A stretch of DNA of 64,000 bases, taken from positions 868,001 to 932,000 of the forward strand of contig NZ_CP082205.1 of NCBI RefSeq assembly GCF_019856455.1, given 5' to 3'. Within the stretch, counting starts at the first letter, position 1. The number at the start of each line of letters is the position of its first letter. This DNA comes from Streptococcus suis (GTDB lineage Bacteria > Bacillota > Bacilli > Lactobacillales > Streptococcaceae). Below are positions 22,333 through 32,230 of this stretch, piece after piece. A model generated the notes under the pieces. It was given only the letters and a program-made list of their open reading frames with translations, did not search any database and was not told the origin of the DNA. The translations under genes and the position numbers were made by a program.

Positions 22333-23616
22333 ATGGATACAATTATTGTTACAGGTAGTAAAAACGGTTTGAAAGGACAGGTTGAGATTGAGGGGGCGAA
22401 GAATGCCGTTCTGCCTTTATTGGCAGCAACAGTTCTAGCAAGTCAAGGGCAAACCAAATTGACTCAGGTTCCTATTTTGTCTGATGTCTATACAATGAAT
22501 AATGTTGTACGTGGTCTGGGAGTTCGTGTGAATTTTGACGAGGAAACAAAGACTATCGATATTGACGCAACAGGTAAACTTGGTAGCGAAACTCCTTATA
22601 AGTATGTGAGTCAAATGCGCGCCTCTATTGTTATTCTTGGTCCGATTTTGGCACGCAATGGTTATGCTAAGGTTTCTATGCCAGGAGGCTGTACAATTGG
22701 TAGTCGTCCAATAGATTTGCATTTAAAAGGTTTGCAAGCTATGGGGGCTAAAATTAAACAACGCGCTGGTTATATTGAAGCGAGTGCAGAGAACTTGCAG
22801 GGAGCTCATATCTATCTTGATTTCCCAAGTGTTGGGGCAACGCAAAACTTAATGATGGCTGCAACTCTGGCGCAGGGTACAACGGTATTAGAAAATGCTG
22901 CGCGAGAACCTGAAATTGTTGACTTGGCTATTTTCCTAAACAAAATGGGGGCCAAAGTTAAGGGAGCAGGTACAGAGACGATTACGATTACTGGTGTAGA
23001 AGAATTGACTGGCGCAGAACACCAAGTTGTCCAAGATCGTATCGAAGCGGGTACCTTTATGGTGGCAGCGGCAATGACTGGTGGCGATGTCTTGGTCAAG
23101 GACGCTGTCTGGGAGCACAACCGTCCACTCATTTCTAAGATGTTGGAAATGGGAGTTGAGGTGACGGAAGAAGCTGAAGGGATTCGAGTTCGTTCGCAAG
23201 TGGATAAGCTTAAACCTGTAACAGTAAAAACTTTGCCCCACCCAGGCTTCCCAACGGATATGCAGGCTCAATTTACAGCTCTAATGGCAGTTGCAAAGGG
23301 TGAATCTACCATGATTGAAACGGTATTTGAGAATCGTTTCCAGCATTTGGAAGAAATGCGTCGGATGGATTTGCATTCGGAAATTTTACGAGATACAGCT
23401 ATCATCACGGGAGGACAAGCTCTGCAAGGTGCTCAGGTTATGTCTACTGATTTGCGAGCTAGTGCTGCATTGATTTTGGCAGGTTTGGTTGCTGAAGGTG
23501 AAACGATTGTAGGTAAATTAACGCACTTAGATCGAGGTTACTATCGTTTTCATGAGAAATTAGCTGCTTTAGGTGCAACGATTGAACGTGTGAGTGGAGA
23601 AGATGAAAATGGATAA
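22333..23616 (+). CDS. murA: UDP-N-acetylglucosamine 1-carboxyvinyltransferase
   Basis: First committed step of peptidoglycan synthesis: transfers enolpyruvate from PEP to UDP-GlcNAc; target of fosfomycin. 427 aa. The active-site Cys is in [15 protein letters not shown] (Cys120), and the conserved Lys-Asn pair is in EGAKNAVLP near residue 23. Two inverse alpha/beta domains are expected. Streptococci carry two MurA paralogues, and the position before epuA-endA fits the copy usually called MurA1. The epuA start overlaps its end. Confidence 0.95.
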   Translation: MDTIIVTGSKNGLKGQVEIEGAKNAVLPLLAATVLASQGQTKLTQVPILSDVYTMNNVVRGLGVRVNFDEETKTIDIDATGKLGSETPYKYVSQMRASIVILGPILARNGYAKVSMPGGCTIGSRPIDLHLKGLQAMGAKIKQRAGYIEASAENLQGAHIYLDFPSVGATQNLMMAATLAQGTTVLENAAREPEIVDLAIFLNKMGAKVKGAGTETITITGVEELTGAEHQVVQDRIEAGTFMVAAAMTGGDVLVKDAVWEHNRPLISKMLEMGVEVTEEAEGIRVRSQVDKLKPVTVKTLPHPGFPTDMQAQFTALMAVAKGESTMIETVFENRFQHLEEMRRMDLHSEILRDTAIITGGQALQGAQVMSTDLRASAALILAGLVAEGETIVGKLTHLDRGYYRFHEKLAALGATIERVSGEDENG

Positions 23617-23800
23617 GGATAATCTTAGCTATGTTGGTAAAAATTTAATCTTAGTAGCAGTTGTTTTGTTGATTGCTATTTTGGTGTTTATTTTAGGATT
23701 AATGGTTGGTTACGGTGTCATAGGAGATGGAGACAATGTATTTGCGGTGTTGTCACCAGCTAAGTGGCAAGAACTAATCGGTAAATTTACAGGAAAGTAG
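23603..23800 (+). CDS. epuA: EpuA-like membrane protein (DUF EpuA, RNA polymerase beta-annotated family)
   Basis: 65-aa single-pass membrane protein: a short charged N-terminus ([14 protein letters not shown]), a long hydrophobic helix ([18 protein letters not shown]) and an extracellular tail with [11 protein letters not shown]. This is the family next to endA in streptococci. It overlaps the murA end by 14 bases; ATG 23603 or 23609 could serve, as could GTG 23594. Some databases call it an RNA polymerase subunit, which the sequence does not support. Confidence 0.8.
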   Translation: MKMDKDNLSYVGKNLILVAVVLLIAILVFILGLMVGYGVIGDGDNVFAVLSPAKWQELIGKFTGK

Positions 23801-23817
23801 GCTGGACCTGCTTTTTT
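23794..23817 (+). terminator. Terminator or attenuator between epuA and endA
   Basis: AAAGTAGG, 5-base loop, CCTGCTTT and a T run. It begins within the last codons of epuA and lies 13 bases before endA, so it may reduce endA transcription. Confidence 0.65.
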
Positions 23818-23829
23818 GATGGAGAGAAA

Positions 23830-24669
23830 ATGGCGAAGAAAAATGTAAAAAAACAAGCGATGAGTCTGCTCAGCTTATTGGCTACGATTGTTGTAGTAGC
23901 GGGTGGCTATCTTTTAAGTGATAACAAGAGCAGTAACCTTGCTGACTATTCCTATTATGTCAATCAGTCTAAGGCAAGTGAAGGCACACCTAGTCAGGAA
24001 CTGGCTAGTTCGGTATTGACAGAAGATGTAAAAAAGCAACTGGGGAATTCGATTGAATGGAATGGTGCTGGAGCATTTATTATTAACGGAAATAAGACTG
24101 ATTTAGATGCTTCAGTCTCTAGTAAGCCCTATGCGGATAATAAGACAAAGACTGTGCAGGGAGAAACGGTTCCAACAGTGGCAAATGCCCTTTTAGCCAA
24201 ATCAACGCGACAGTATAAGAGTCGTGAAGAAACAGGAAATGGTTCGACTTCATGGACCCCAGCTGGTTGGCATCAGGTACAGGATTTGGATGGTTCCTAT
24301 GATCATGCGATTGATAGGGGGCATCTGCTGGGCTATGCCTTGATTGGCGGTTTAAAAGGCTTTGATGCTTCAACCAGCAATCCTAAGAATATTGCAGTTC
24401 AAACAGCTTGGTCCAATCAGGCAAGGGCTGAGGATTCGACGGGGCAAAACTATTTTGAGAGTCAAGTTCGTAAAGCTTTGGATAAGAACAAACGTGTTCG
24501 TTACCGCGTGACCTTGGTGTATGCTGATGAGGATGATTTGGTTCCAGTCGGAAGCCATCTAGAGGCAAAAGCAGCAGATGGTAGCCTAGAGTTCAATGTG
24601 TTCGTTCCAAATGTGCAGAGCGGTCTCAGTATCAACTATCATAGTGGGGAAATTGCAGTAAATGAGTAA
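23830..24669 (+). CDS. endA: DNA-entry nuclease EndA
   Basis: 279-aa membrane-anchored, non-specific DNA/RNA endonuclease. In competent streptococci EndA degrades one strand of incoming DNA; it also degrades neutrophil DNA traps. The N-terminus is Lys-rich and then hydrophobic ([19 protein letters not shown]), a signal anchor. The beta-beta-alpha-metal DRGH motif is at residues 162-165 with the general-base His165, and the metal-binding Asn follows in [15 protein letters not shown]. It is downstream of murA-epuA, the usual streptococcal order. Confidence 0.93.
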   Translation: MAKKNVKKQAMSLLSLLATIVVVAGGYLLSDNKSSNLADYSYYVNQSKASEGTPSQELASSVLTEDVKKQLGNSIEWNGAGAFIINGNKTDLDASVSSKPYADNKTKTVQGETVPTVANALLAKSTRQYKSREETGNGSTSWTPAGWHQVQDLDGSYDHAIDRGHLLGYALIGGLKGFDASTSNPKNIAVQTAWSNQARAEDSTGQNYFESQVRKALDKNKRVRYRVTLVYADEDDLVPVGSHLEAKAADGSLEFNVFVPNVQSGLSINYHSGEIAVNE

Positions 24670-24678
24670 AGAAATCAA

Positions 24679-24707
24679 TTGCCAAACATTCTTATTTTTG
24701 ATAGAAT
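24679..24707 (+). promoter_or_regulatory. pheS promoter
   Basis: TTGCCA at 24679-24684, 17 bases, TAGAAT at 24702-24707 with an extended TGA just before it. It lies upstream of the T-box leader. Confidence 0.65.
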
Positions 24708-24719
24708 ATTCTTAATTGA

Positions 24720-24912
24720 ATAGAAGTCTGTGAGACTAGTACACCTATGGAAACTGCTCAGGGAGTTGAGCCGTGACTGCAAGCTCAATCAGTGAAAGTT
24801 GGTCGAATTCACTCACACAAGGACTTAGAAACAAGGTCTGCCTTGCAGATGAAAACGGATGGTACCGCGTGACAACGCTCCGATACGAGTGGTGTCATGC
24901 GTTTTTTTATTG
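24720..24912 (+). promoter_or_regulatory. T-box leader controlling pheS (phenylalanine-responsive)
   Basis: tRNA-sensing transcription riboswitch. The T-box core AACGGATGGTACCGCG is at 24854-24869, with the UGGN bulge that pairs with uncharged tRNA. An AGTA S-turn-type motif is in GACTAGTACACC near 24735. A Phe codon TTC at 24808-24810, in GTCGAATTCACTC, is the candidate specifier. The terminator stem runs GCGTGACAACGCTC to GAGTGGTGTCATGC (about 24867-24902) followed by a T run. When tRNA-Phe is uncharged the T-box pairs with it and the terminator does not form. Confidence 0.92.
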
Positions 24913-24920
24913 GAGGAATT

Positions 24921-25964
24921 ATGTCAAACATTGAACAACAGTTGGCTGAACTAAGCCAATCCACACTTGAAAAGTTAAAAGAAATCCAGCACCAAGGAGA
25001 AAAAGAACTACAAGACCTGCGTGTTGCGGTTTTGGGTAAAAAAGGGTCCTTGACTGACTTGTTGAAAGGCTTAAAAGACCTATCTAACGAAATGAAACCA
25101 ATCGTTGGTAAACAAGTCAATGAAGTGCGTGATGTCTTGACAGCAGCCTTTGAAGAAACAGCTCAAAAGGTTGCGGCAGCGAAAATTCAACAACAATTAG
25201 CATCCGAAACCATTGATGTGACCCTGCCAGGTCGTCAGGTTAAGGTCGGAAAACGCCATGTCTTGACCCAAACTTCTGAAGAAATTGAAGATATTTTCTT
25301 GGGTATGGGCTTCCAAATCGTCGACGGATTTGAAGTGGAGAAAGACTACTATAACTTTGAGCGCATGAATTTGCCAAAAGACCACCCAGCGCGTGATATG
25401 CAGGACACCTTCTACATCACAGAAGAAATCCTTATGCGGACCCATACGTCGCCTGTTCAGGCGCGTACCATGGACCAACATGATTTCTCAAAAGGTGCCT
25501 TGAAGATGATTTCGCCTGGACGTGTTTTCCGTCGTGATACGGATGATGCGACCCACAGCCACCAGTTCCACCAGATTGAAGGTTTGGTTGTTGGTGAAAA
25601 TGTATCCATGGGCGATCTCAAAGGTACGCTTGAAATGATTATCAAGAAAATGTTTGGTGAAGAGCGTCAGATTCGCCTGCGTCCATCATACTTCCCATTC
25701 ACTGAGCCTTCTGTTGAGGTGGATGTTTCCTGCTTCAAGTGCGGTGGTGACGGCTGTAATGTATGTAAGAAAACAGGCTGGATTGAAATCCTCGGTGCCG
25801 GCATGGTCCACCCGCAAGTATTGGAAATGAGTGGCATTGACTCAACCAAGTACTCTGGCTTTGCCTTCGGTCTTGGTCAGGAACGTATTGCCATGCTCCG
25901 CTACGGTATCAACGATATTCGTGGATTCTATCAAGGCGATGTACGATTCTCGGAGCAGTTTTGA
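24921..25964 (+). CDS. pheS: Phenylalanine-tRNA ligase alpha subunit
   Basis: 347-aa catalytic subunit of the alpha2beta2 synthetase that charges tRNA-Phe. It has an N-terminal coiled coil (about residues 1-85), class II motif 2 ([24 protein letters not shown]) and motif 3 ([17 protein letters not shown]), and the [10 protein letters not shown] segment. Start 24921 follows GGAGGAATT; the ATG at 24897 lies in the T-box terminator and is rejected. The pheT gene is 1.3 kb downstream, separated by a repeat array and a GNAT gene. Confidence 0.97.
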   Translation: MSNIEQQLAELSQSTLEKLKEIQHQGEKELQDLRVAVLGKKGSLTDLLKGLKDLSNEMKPIVGKQVNEVRDVLTAAFEETAQKVAAAKIQQQLASETIDVTLPGRQVKVGKRHVLTQTSEEIEDIFLGMGFQIVDGFEVEKDYYNFERMNLPKDHPARDMQDTFYITEEILMRTHTSPVQARTMDQHDFSKGALKMISPGRVFRRDTDDATHSHQFHQIEGLVVGENVSMGDLKGTLEMIIKKMFGEERQIRLRPSYFPFTEPSVEVDVSCFKCGGDGCNVCKKTGWIEILGAGMVHPQVLEMSGIDSTKYSGFAFGLGQERIAMLRYGINDIRGFYQGDVRFSEQF

Positions 25965-25971
25965 TGTGAGA

Positions 25972-26005
25972 CCTGTTTCTGATACTGAAAGTATCTAGAA
26001 ACAGG
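25972..26005 (+). other. Hairpin directly after pheS
   Basis: CCTGTTTCTGATACT, 3-base loop, AGTATCTAGAAACAGG: 15 pairs with one interruption. There is no T tract, so it is more likely an mRNA 3-prime stabiliser or processing site than a terminator. The repeat array starts 2 bases later. Confidence 0.6.
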
Positions 26006-26007
26006 AC

Positions 26008-26698
26008 GGTAGCCGCTCTAGCGGTCTACCTACTCCCCTCACTAGTTCTAAGGTTGAAAAAATGTCGTTTTCAACCTTAGAACGTCGTAATCTCGCACTA
26101 TTTAAGGTGTGGTAATCGCTGCTCTGCGACTTTCCTAGCTACCTTACTAGGATTTCTAGATAAAAATATCGTTTTGCTTGAAATCCGTCGTGATTTAGTA
26201 AGTTTGTCAGGTTGTTTAAGGTGAAAAACGGTAGCTGCTCTAGTGGCCTACCTACTCCCCTCGCTAGGTTCAAGGTTGAAAAAATGTCGTTTTCAACCTT
26301 AGAGCGTCGTAACCACGGACGAGTAAAGTAAGGAGGAAATCGCTATTCTGCGACTTTCCTAGCTACCTTACTAGGCTTTCAAGCAAAAAATATCGTTTCG
26401 CTTGAAATTCGTCGTAATCCTATAAAATTAGTAGATTGTTGATTGAGAGAAAGGATAGCCGCTATGGCGGTCTACCTACTCCCCTCACTAGGTTTAGAGT
26501 TGAAAAAGTATCGTTTTCAACCTTAGAACGTCGTAACTCCGCACGAGTAAGTGAAGGGAAATCGCCATTAAGCGACTTTCCTAGCTACCTTACTAGGATT
26601 TCAAGCGAAAAATATCGTTTTGCTTGAAATCCGTCGTAATTCGATAAAGTTAGTAGATTGTTGATTGAGAGAAGCGGTAGCTGCTCTAGCAGCTTACT
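26008..26698 (+). repeat. 223-bp tandem repeat array of hairpins inside the pheS-pheT unit
   Basis: Copies start at 26008, 26230, 26453 and 26676 (spacings 222, 223, 223); the fourth is cut to its first hairpin. Each copy has two parallel half-units. Each half-unit has a small hairpin, a CTA-rich linker (CTCCCCTCACTAG or CTACCTTACTAGG), a longer hairpin whose loop region reads AAAAATRTCGTTTT, and the trailer CGTCGTAA. The longer hairpin of the first half of copy 1 is a perfect 16-bp stem at 26045-26083. Stem sequences differ between half-units while pairing is kept. No good ORF spans it. It fills the whole gap between pheS and the GNAT gene. Confidence 0.85.
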
Positions 26699-26727
26699 TA
26701 ACCCAGTTAGAAATGAGAGGCAATGAA

Positions 26728-27249
26728 ATGCAGATTGATCCTATACGTTTGGAAGAGGTTTCTGTTTTGCAGGAGCTGGCTAAGCAGACTTTTGCAGAGA
26801 CCTTCGCTCACGATAATGCCCCTAAGGAACTGGAGGCATTCTTTGAGGAGTCTTATTCCTTGGAGGTCTTGACTAGTGAGTTGTCGGACCCCAATTGCCA
26901 GCACTATTTTTTAAGAGTTGATAAACAGATAGCTGGTTACCTCAAACTCAACCAAGGTCCTGCCCAGACAGAACAGGAGTTGGAAAATGCCTTTGAAATC
27001 CAGCGTATCTATCTCTTGCAGGCTTTTCAAGGTCGCGGTCTTGGGAAGGTCTTGTTTGAATTTGCTTTGGAAAAAGCAGAGCAGTCTAGTTGTGACTGGG
27101 TCTGGCTGGGAGTTTGGGAACACAATCTCAAGGCTCAGCAATTCTATGCAAAATATGGATTTGAAAAATTTGGCCAGCATGAATTTGCGGTCGGTGATAA
27201 GATAGATGTGGATTGGCTACTAAAACGGCCTTTGCACCAGAAAGGATAA
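26728..27249 (+). CDS. GNAT family N-acetyltransferase between pheS and pheT
   Basis: 173-aa acetyltransferase. The acetyl-CoA loop is in [23 protein letters not shown] near residue 100 (R/Q-x-x-G-x-G/A), followed by [22 protein letters not shown], typical of spermidine/amino-group acetyltransferases. Start 26728 ([10 protein letters not shown]) has GAGAGG seven bases upstream; the frame extends back into the repeat array but those residues are not family-like. pheT begins one base after its stop, so the two are coupled. The substrate is unknown; in streptococci an acetyltransferase at this place is common. Confidence 0.85.
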   Translation: MQIDPIRLEEVSVLQELAKQTFAETFAHDNAPKELEAFFEESYSLEVLTSELSDPNCQHYFLRVDKQIAGYLKLNQGPAQTEQELENAFEIQRIYLLQAFQGRGLGKVLFEFALEKAEQSSCDWVWLGVWEHNLKAQQFYAKYGFEKFGQHEFAVGDKIDVDWLLKRPLHQKG

Positions 27250-27250
27250 T

Positions 27251-29650
27251 ATGTTAGTAAGTTACAAATGGTTAAAAGAACTGGTTGACTTTGATGCGAC
27301 AAGCCATGACTTGTCTGAAAAAATGTCAACAACAGGAATTGAAGTAGAAGGGGTTGAGCAAAAGAGTGCTGGCCTTTCTAAGTTGGTTGTCGGTCAGGTT
27401 GTGTCTGCTGAGCCCATTCCAGATACTCACCTCAACATCTGCCAGGTCAATGTGGGTGAGGAAATCACGCAAATCGTTTGCGGTGCACCAAATGTCAAGC
27501 CTGGCATCAAGGTGATCGTTGCTCTGCCAGGAGCTCGTATCGCTGGCAACTACAAAATCAAGAAAGGCAAAATCCGCGGCGTTGAGTCTTTGGGGATGCT
27601 CTGCTCATTGAGTGAAATCGGCGTGTCCGATTCAGTTGTGCCAAAAGTCTATGCGGACGGCATCTACCACCTGCCGGAAGCTGCAGTCGTGGGTGAGCCA
27701 GTCTTTTCATACCTTGACCTCGACGACGAGATTATCGAGCTGTCCATCACACCAAACCGTGCTGACGCCCTTTCCATGCGTGGCGTGGCTCACGAAGTGG
27801 CTGCTATCTATGATAGCAAGGTCAACTTCAAGCCTGTGGCCTTGGAGGAAAGTGACAAGAAGGCCAGCGATGTGATTGAAGTGGCCATTGAGTCGGACAA
27901 GGTGACTGCCTACACGGCCCGTGTCATTGAAAATGTGAGCATCGCACCAAGTCCACAGTGGTTGCAAAACCTGCTCATGAACGCAGGTATTCGACCGCTT
28001 AACAACGTAGTTGACATCACCAACTACATCTTGCTCTACTTCGGTCAACCAATGCACGCCTTTGACTTTGACAAGTTTGACGATAAGAAAATCGTGGCTC
28101 GTCAGGCAAAAGAGGGTGAGAACTTGGTAACCCTTGACGGTGAAGAGCGTGATTTGATTGCCGATGACATCGTCATTTCCGTTGGGGACAAGGCGGTTGC
28201 CCTCGGTGGTGTCATGGGTGGTGCCAATACAGAAATCGACAATAGCTCTAAGACCGTTGTGCTGGAAGCGGCCCTCTTTGACGGCAAGTCAATCCGCAAG
28301 ACCTCAGGTCGCCTCAACCTTCGCTCAGAGTCCTCTTCTCGATTTGAAAAGGGCATCAACGTAGCGACCTTGACGGAGGCTATGGACACAGCGGCTGCTA
28401 TGATTGCAGAGCTGGCTGGCGGTCAGGTCTTGTTTGGTATCGTTTCTGCGGGTAGCGTGGATACTTCGGATGTCCCAGTCACAGCAACCATTGACTACGT
28501 TAACCGCTCGCTCGGGACCAACCTCGACTATGCACAAATCGCAGACATTTTCCGTCGTTTAGGTATGGAAACAACTGGCGATGCAAGTCAGTTCACAGTC
28601 GCAGTACCGCGTCGTCGTTGGGACATTCGCATTCCAGCAGACTTGGTAGAGGAAATCGCTCGTATTTATGGGTACAATAATCTGCCAACCACTCTTCCGA
28701 AAGAGGACGGAACAGCTGGTGAGTTGACCCTGACCCAGAACATCCGTCGCCAAGTACGTAGCCTGGCTGAAGGTGCAGGTCTGACAGAAATCATTTCCTA
28801 TGCCTTGACAACGCCTGACAAGGCTGTGGAGTTTGCGGCTCGTCCAACCACAGTCACCGAACTCATGTGGCCTATGACTGTTGACCGCTCTGCCCTCCGT
28901 CAGAACATGGTGTCTGGTATGTTGGAAACAGTGGCCTACAACGTAGCTCGTAAGAATAAGAATTTGGCTCTTTACGAAATAGGAAAAATCTTTGAACAGT
29001 CTGGCAATCCAAAAGAAGACCTGCCACAAGAAATCAATAAGTTTGCCCTTGTCTTGACTGGTTTGGTAGCTGAGAAAGACTTCCAGACACCAGCTGTGCC
29101 AGTTGATTTCTTCCATGCCAAAGGGATTTTGGAAGCAATCTTTGATCATTACAAGTTGGCAGTTGACTTTGTAGCCACAAGTGAGATTGCTGCTCTGCAC
29201 CCAGGTCGTACAGCTGAAATCCATTTGAATGGGGCGGTTATCGGCTTTGTCGGTCAGGTACATCCTCAAACGGCTAAGGACTACGGTATTCCTGAAACCT
29301 ATGTGGCTGAAATCAATCTGGATGCGATTGAAGAAGCACTCCAGCCTGCTCAGCCATTTGCCGAAATATCCAAATTCCCAGCGGTTAGCCGTGATATTGC
29401 CCTGCTCTTGAGCAGTGATGTCAAGCATCAGGATGTCCTGGATGCGATTGCTGGTGCTGGCGTGAAACGCTTGACTAAAGTGACACTCTTTGATGTCTAT
29501 GCGGGCAGCAATATTGAGGCTGGTAAGAAGTCTATGGCTTATAACCTGACCTTCCAGAATCCTGCGGATAGCCTGACGGATGAGGAAGTGGCTAAGTATA
29601 TGGAGAAAATTAGTAAAGCTTTGGTTGAGCTTGGAGCTGAAATCCGTTAA
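27251..29650 (+). CDS. pheT: Phenylalanine-tRNA ligase beta subunit
   Basis: 799-aa editing and tRNA-binding subunit. Domains in order: N-terminal and EMAP-type tRNA-binding domain (residues 40-150, with [20 protein letters not shown]), B3/B4 editing domain (about 210-385), B5 DNA-binding-like domain (about 400-475), a catalytic-like core, and the C-terminal anticodon-binding FDX-ACB domain ([12 protein letters not shown] onward, near 705). The gene is full-length and translated from an ATG one base after the GNAT stop. Two terminator halves flank the stop. Confidence 0.97.
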   Translation: MLVSYKWLKELVDFDATSHDLSEKMSTTGIEVEGVEQKSAGLSKLVVGQVVSAEPIPDTHLNICQVNVGEEITQIVCGAPNVKPGIKVIVALPGARIAGNYKIKKGKIRGVESLGMLCSLSEIGVSDSVVPKVYADGIYHLPEAAVVGEPVFSYLDLDDEIIELSITPNRADALSMRGVAHEVAAIYDSKVNFKPVALEESDKKASDVIEVAIESDKVTAYTARVIENVSIAPSPQWLQNLLMNAGIRPLNNVVDITNYILLYFGQPMHAFDFDKFDDKKIVARQAKEGENLVTLDGEERDLIADDIVISVGDKAVALGGVMGGANTEIDNSSKTVVLEAALFDGKSIRKTSGRLNLRSESSSRFEKGINVATLTEAMDTAAAMIAELAGGQVLFGIVSAGSVDTSDVPVTATIDYVNRSLGTNLDYAQIADIFRRLGMETTGDASQFTVAVPRRRWDIRIPADLVEEIARIYGYNNLPTTLPKEDGTAGELTLTQNIRRQVRSLAEGAGLTEIISYALTTPDKAVEFAARPTTVTELMWPMTVDRSALRQNMVSGMLETVAYNVARKNKNLALYEIGKIFEQSGNPKEDLPQEINKFALVLTGLVAEKDFQTPAVPVDFFHAKGILEAIFDHYKLAVDFVATSEIAALHPGRTAEIHLNGAVIGFVGQVHPQTAKDYGIPETYVAEINLDAIEEALQPAQPFAEISKFPAVSRDIALLLSSDVKHQDVLDAIAGAGVKRLTKVTLFDVYAGSNIEAGKKSMAYNLTFQNPADSLTDEEVAKYMEKISKALVELGAEIR

Positions 29651-29666
29651 CATGTAAATCTTGTGA

Positions 29667-29694
29667 AATCCTAGTCAGCGGGCTAGGATTTTTT
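29667..29694 (+). terminator. Terminator after pheT
   Basis: AATCCTAG (29667-29674), 8-base loop, CTAGGATT (29683-29690), then TTTT. It also abuts the GGAGGG ribosome site of the DUF2087-like gene. Confidence 0.85.
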
Positions 29695-29847
29695 GGAGGG
29701 AAGTATGAACACTCAAGACATTCAAGAAAAATTTTTCCGAGATGGGAAGTTGCTTGTCATTCCTAAAAAATTAAAAAGTAAGCAGGTCTTGTTTGCCTAT
29801 TTACAAGAAGAGTTGGCTAAGAAAGGCTCTACCTTCACAGAAAAAGA

Positions 29848-29855
29848 AGTCAATG
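29848..29855 (+). repeat. IS66 target-site duplication, left copy
   Basis: AGTCAATG, repeated at 32087-32094 on the other side of the element. Eight bases is the usual IS66 duplication. Confidence 0.9.
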
Positions 29856-29937
29856 GTAACCGCCCAATAACAAGGTATCTATCCACCCACTCCCTCCTCC
29901 AGTATACTGTTAGAAAAACAAAACTGGAGGATTTATT

Positions 29938-30123
29938 ATGTCACACCCCATCATTCCATTGACTGTTCCCCAATCTCGCCGCTTTGAGAAGCGAGGCAGA
30001 AACGATATTATGATGAAAATTCGTCTCGGAAAAGTGGAGCTCACAGTCTTTCACACTATCAATCAAGAAACACTAGAAACAATCTTAGATAAGGTACTGT
30101 TCTATGACCATCCAACTCAGTGA
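29938..30123 (+). CDS. IS66 small accessory ORF (TnpA-like)
   Basis: 61-aa basic protein starting MSHPIIPLTVPQSRRFEKRG, in the first-gene position of the element, with a TGGAGGATTT site. It overlaps tnpB by 20 bases. IS66 TnpA proteins are usually longer and carry a helix-turn-helix; this one is a short relative or remnant of the accessory protein, and its role is inferred from position. Confidence 0.65.
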   Translation: MSHPIIPLTVPQSRRFEKRGRNDIMMKIRLGKVELTVFHTINQETLETILDKVLFYDHPTQ

Positions 30124-30454
30124 TTTAGGTCAAGTTTACTTGGTCTGTGGAAAAACAGATATGCGTCAGGGAATTGATTCCCTGGCCTATCTTATCAAAA
30201 GTCAGTTCAACCTGGATCCCTTCTCCGGTCAGGTCTATCTCTTCTGCGGAGGTCGAAAAGACCGGTTCAAAGCTCTTTATTGGGATGGACAGGGATTTTG
30301 GTTATTGTATAAACGTTTTGAAAATGGGAAATTGACCTGGCCAAACAATGAAGAAGAGGTCAAGGCTCTAACTTCCGAGCAAGTCGACTGGCTCATGAAA
30401 GGATTTTCTATCATTCCAAAAATAAATGTTTCAAAAAGTCGTGATTTCTATTGA
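30104..30454 (+). CDS. tnpB: IS66 accessory protein TnpB
   Basis: 116-aa IS66 Orf2-type protein. It shows the family core VYLVCGKTDMRQGIDSLA near residue 10, VYLFCGGRKDRFKALYWDG, and WLLYKRFENGKLTWP. It is required with the other IS66 proteins for transposition, but its biochemical role is unsettled; it is unrelated to the RNA-guided nuclease TnpB of IS200/IS605. A terminator-like hairpin follows its stop. Confidence 0.9.
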   Translation: MTIQLSDLGQVYLVCGKTDMRQGIDSLAYLIKSQFNLDPFSGQVYLFCGGRKDRFKALYWDGQGFWLLYKRFENGKLTWPNNEEEVKALTSEQVDWLMKGFSIIPKINVSKSRDFY

Positions 30455-30470
30455 AATCATGGCTTTTCTT
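30433..30470 (+). terminator. Terminator-like hairpin between tnpB and tnpC
   Basis: AAGTCGTGATTTC, TATT loop, GAAATCATGGCTT, then TTCTTT. A TATAAT at 30475-30480 and an AGGAG site follow, so tnpC may have its own transcription start. Confidence 0.55.
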
Positions 30471-30504
30471 TGTGTATAATGAGATAAAAAGAAGGAGATT
30501 GGTT

Positions 30505-32017
30505 ATGTCATCACTAGAAAAAATTATTGAAACACAGTCAAAAACGATAGAGATGATGGCTAATGAACTCACTCTCCTTCGAGAACAGGTTGACTATCTG
30601 AGACAGAAACTCTACGGAAAATCATCAGAGAAGGTCGTATATCAACCAGGTCAGCTGAGCTTGTTTGGGGAGGAAAGTCTCCCTGAAGAAGAAGCTGACT
30701 TACCCAGTTGAAACGGAGACCATCACCTATAAACGCAAGAAAGCTAAGGGAGTTCGTCAGGCTATTTTCAGCCAGTTCACTCCAGAGATTGTGCATCACG
30801 AATTGCAGGGCGAAGACTGCACTTGTCCAGACTGTCATGGTCAGCTGAAAGAGATTGGCTCAACTGTTCAACGACAAGAGTTGGTCTTCATTCCTGCACA
30901 ATTAAAGCGGATTGACCATGTTCAACACGCATACAAGTGTCAGGCATGTAGTCAGAAGAATCTAAGCGATAAGATTATCAAGGCTCCTGTTCCTAAGGCA
31001 CCTTTGGCACACAGCTTGGGTTCAGCCTCTATCATCGCTCACACCATTCACCAGAAATTCAATCTGAAGGTACCCAATTACCGTCAGGAAGAGGACTGGC
31101 ATAAACTTGGCCTGCCCATCAGTCGGAAGGAAATAGCCAACTGGCACATCAAGTCTAGTCAGTATTATTTCGAGCCGATTTATAACCTGTTGCACGAGAA
31201 ATTGTTGGAGCAGCCTATTCTTCATGCGGATGAGACTTCCTACAAGGTCTTAGAAAATGATAGCCAGTTGACCTACTACTGGACTTTCTTGTCTGGGAAA
31301 CATGAGAAAAATGGAATTACCCTCTATCATCATGACAAACGACGGAGCGGCTTAGTTGTGGAGGAGTTTCTTGGGGACTATGCGGGCTACGTTCATTGTG
31401 ACATGTGGAGTGCTTATCGTCAATTAGACAAGGCTCAGCTCGTTGGCTGTTGGGCTCATGTTAGACGAAAATTTTTTGAGGCGACTCCTAAGAAGACAGA
31501 TAATACTTCTTTAGGAGCCAAGGGATTAGCCTATTGCGACCGCCTGTTTGCCTTGGAGAGTGACTGGGCTGACCTGTCTACTGAGGAACGGCTACATAAA
31601 CGGCAGACAGAGTTAACTCCCTTGATGGACGAGTTCTTTGATTGGTGCCGTGAACAGGCTGTCTTGCCAGCTTCCAAATTGGGTACTGCAATAGAGTATA
31701 GCCTCAAATACGAAACCACCTTCCGAGCCGTTCTCTCGGACGGTGACCTAGTCCTGTCCAACAATATGGCTGAGAGGGCTATGAAGACCTTGGTGATGGG
31801 CAGAAAAAATTGGCTTTTTTCTCAGAGCTTTGAGGGAGCCAAGTCGACAGCTGTCATTTTGAGTCTTTTAGAAACAGCTAAGCGACACGGACTTGATGCA
31901 GAAAAATATATGACCTATCTTCTAGAACACTTACCTAATGAGGAGTCGCTCGCAAAAAAGGAGGTTTTAGAAGCCTATTTGCCATGGGATAAAAATATTA
32001 AGAGAGCTTGTAAATAG
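30505..32017 (+). pseudogene. tnpC: IS66 transposase TnpC, frameshifted
   Basis: The N-terminal piece (30505-30711) encodes a coiled-coil region, LREQVDYLRQKLYGKSSEK, and QLSLFGEESLPEEEADLP, then stops. The catalytic part continues in the next frame up to 32017: the zinc-finger CTCPDC...YKCQAC, the DDE residues in LHADETSY and VHCDMWSAYR with the Glu in NMAERAMK, and a normal C-terminus. One extra C in the run at 30703-30705 explains the shift, since removing it gives DLPVETETITYKR. The element may therefore no longer move by itself, unless ribosomal slippage or a sequencing error is involved. Confidence 0.88.
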
Positions 32018-32086
32018 AAAAAGGTTCCAGAGTCGACAGGACTTTGGAGCCTTTTCAATATACCTTGTTATTGGGCGCTTACTTAC

Positions 32087-32094
32087 AGTCAATG
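32087..32094 (+). repeat. IS66 target-site duplication, right copy
   Basis: AGTCAATG, identical to 29848-29855. Confidence 0.9.
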
Positions 32095-32199
32095 CCTTTC
32101 TAGCTGGGATTTATGATGACTATGCTATATTGAGACGTTACATGGTGGATTATGGTTACCTATCGCGTGACCAGTATGGTTTGGAATACAGAATAGAAG

Positions 32200-32230
32200 A
32201 AAAGAGATGATTGCGGTCATCTCTTTTGTC
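32200..32230. terminator. Bidirectional terminator
   Basis: AAAAGAGATGA, 6-base loop, TCATCTCTTTT. It overlaps the stop of the DUF2087-like gene and ends the convergent minus-strand small gene. Confidence 0.85.

Larger units (their letters stand above)
29856..32086 (+). mobile_element. IS66-family insertion sequence (2231 bp)
   Basis: The left end reads GTAACCGCCCAATAACAAGG. The right end, inverted, reads GTAAGTAAGCGCCCAATAAC: the same except for four extra bases near the tip. Flanked by the 8-bp direct repeat AGTCAATG. It contains a small orfA, tnpB and a frameshifted tnpC, the standard IS66 layout. It sits in a DUF2087-like gene. Confidence 0.93.
29705..32210 (+). pseudogene. DUF2087-like gene split by IS66 (88 codons when rejoined)
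   Basis: The 5-prime part, from ATG 29705 (GGAGGG upstream), encodes MNTQDIQEKFFRDGKLLVIP and on to FTEKEVN. The 3-prime part after the insertion encodes AFLAGIYDDYAILRRY, then VDYGYLSRDQYGLEYRIEEKR and stop at 32208-32210. Joining base 29855 to base 32095 restores one uninterrupted frame across a duplicated AGTCAATG. The RRYMVDYGYLSR pattern is that of DUF2087 proteins, often found as the C-terminal part of small regulators. As it stands the gene cannot give a full product; recent loss is likely because no other damage is visible. Confidence 0.88.

Noticed and set aside
26436..26627. 63-codon plus-strand frame in the pheS-pheT array
   Set aside because: Made entirely of repeat sequence; the equivalent frame is not kept in other copies and no ribosome site exists.
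26008..26698. CRISPR array
   Set aside because: The repeats are 223 bp with internal hairpins and no unique spacers, and no cas genes are in the window.
28559..29653. Minus-strand frame of 364 codons
   Set aside because: Lies wholly inside pheT on the other strand, with no ribosome site and no family motif; a shadow.
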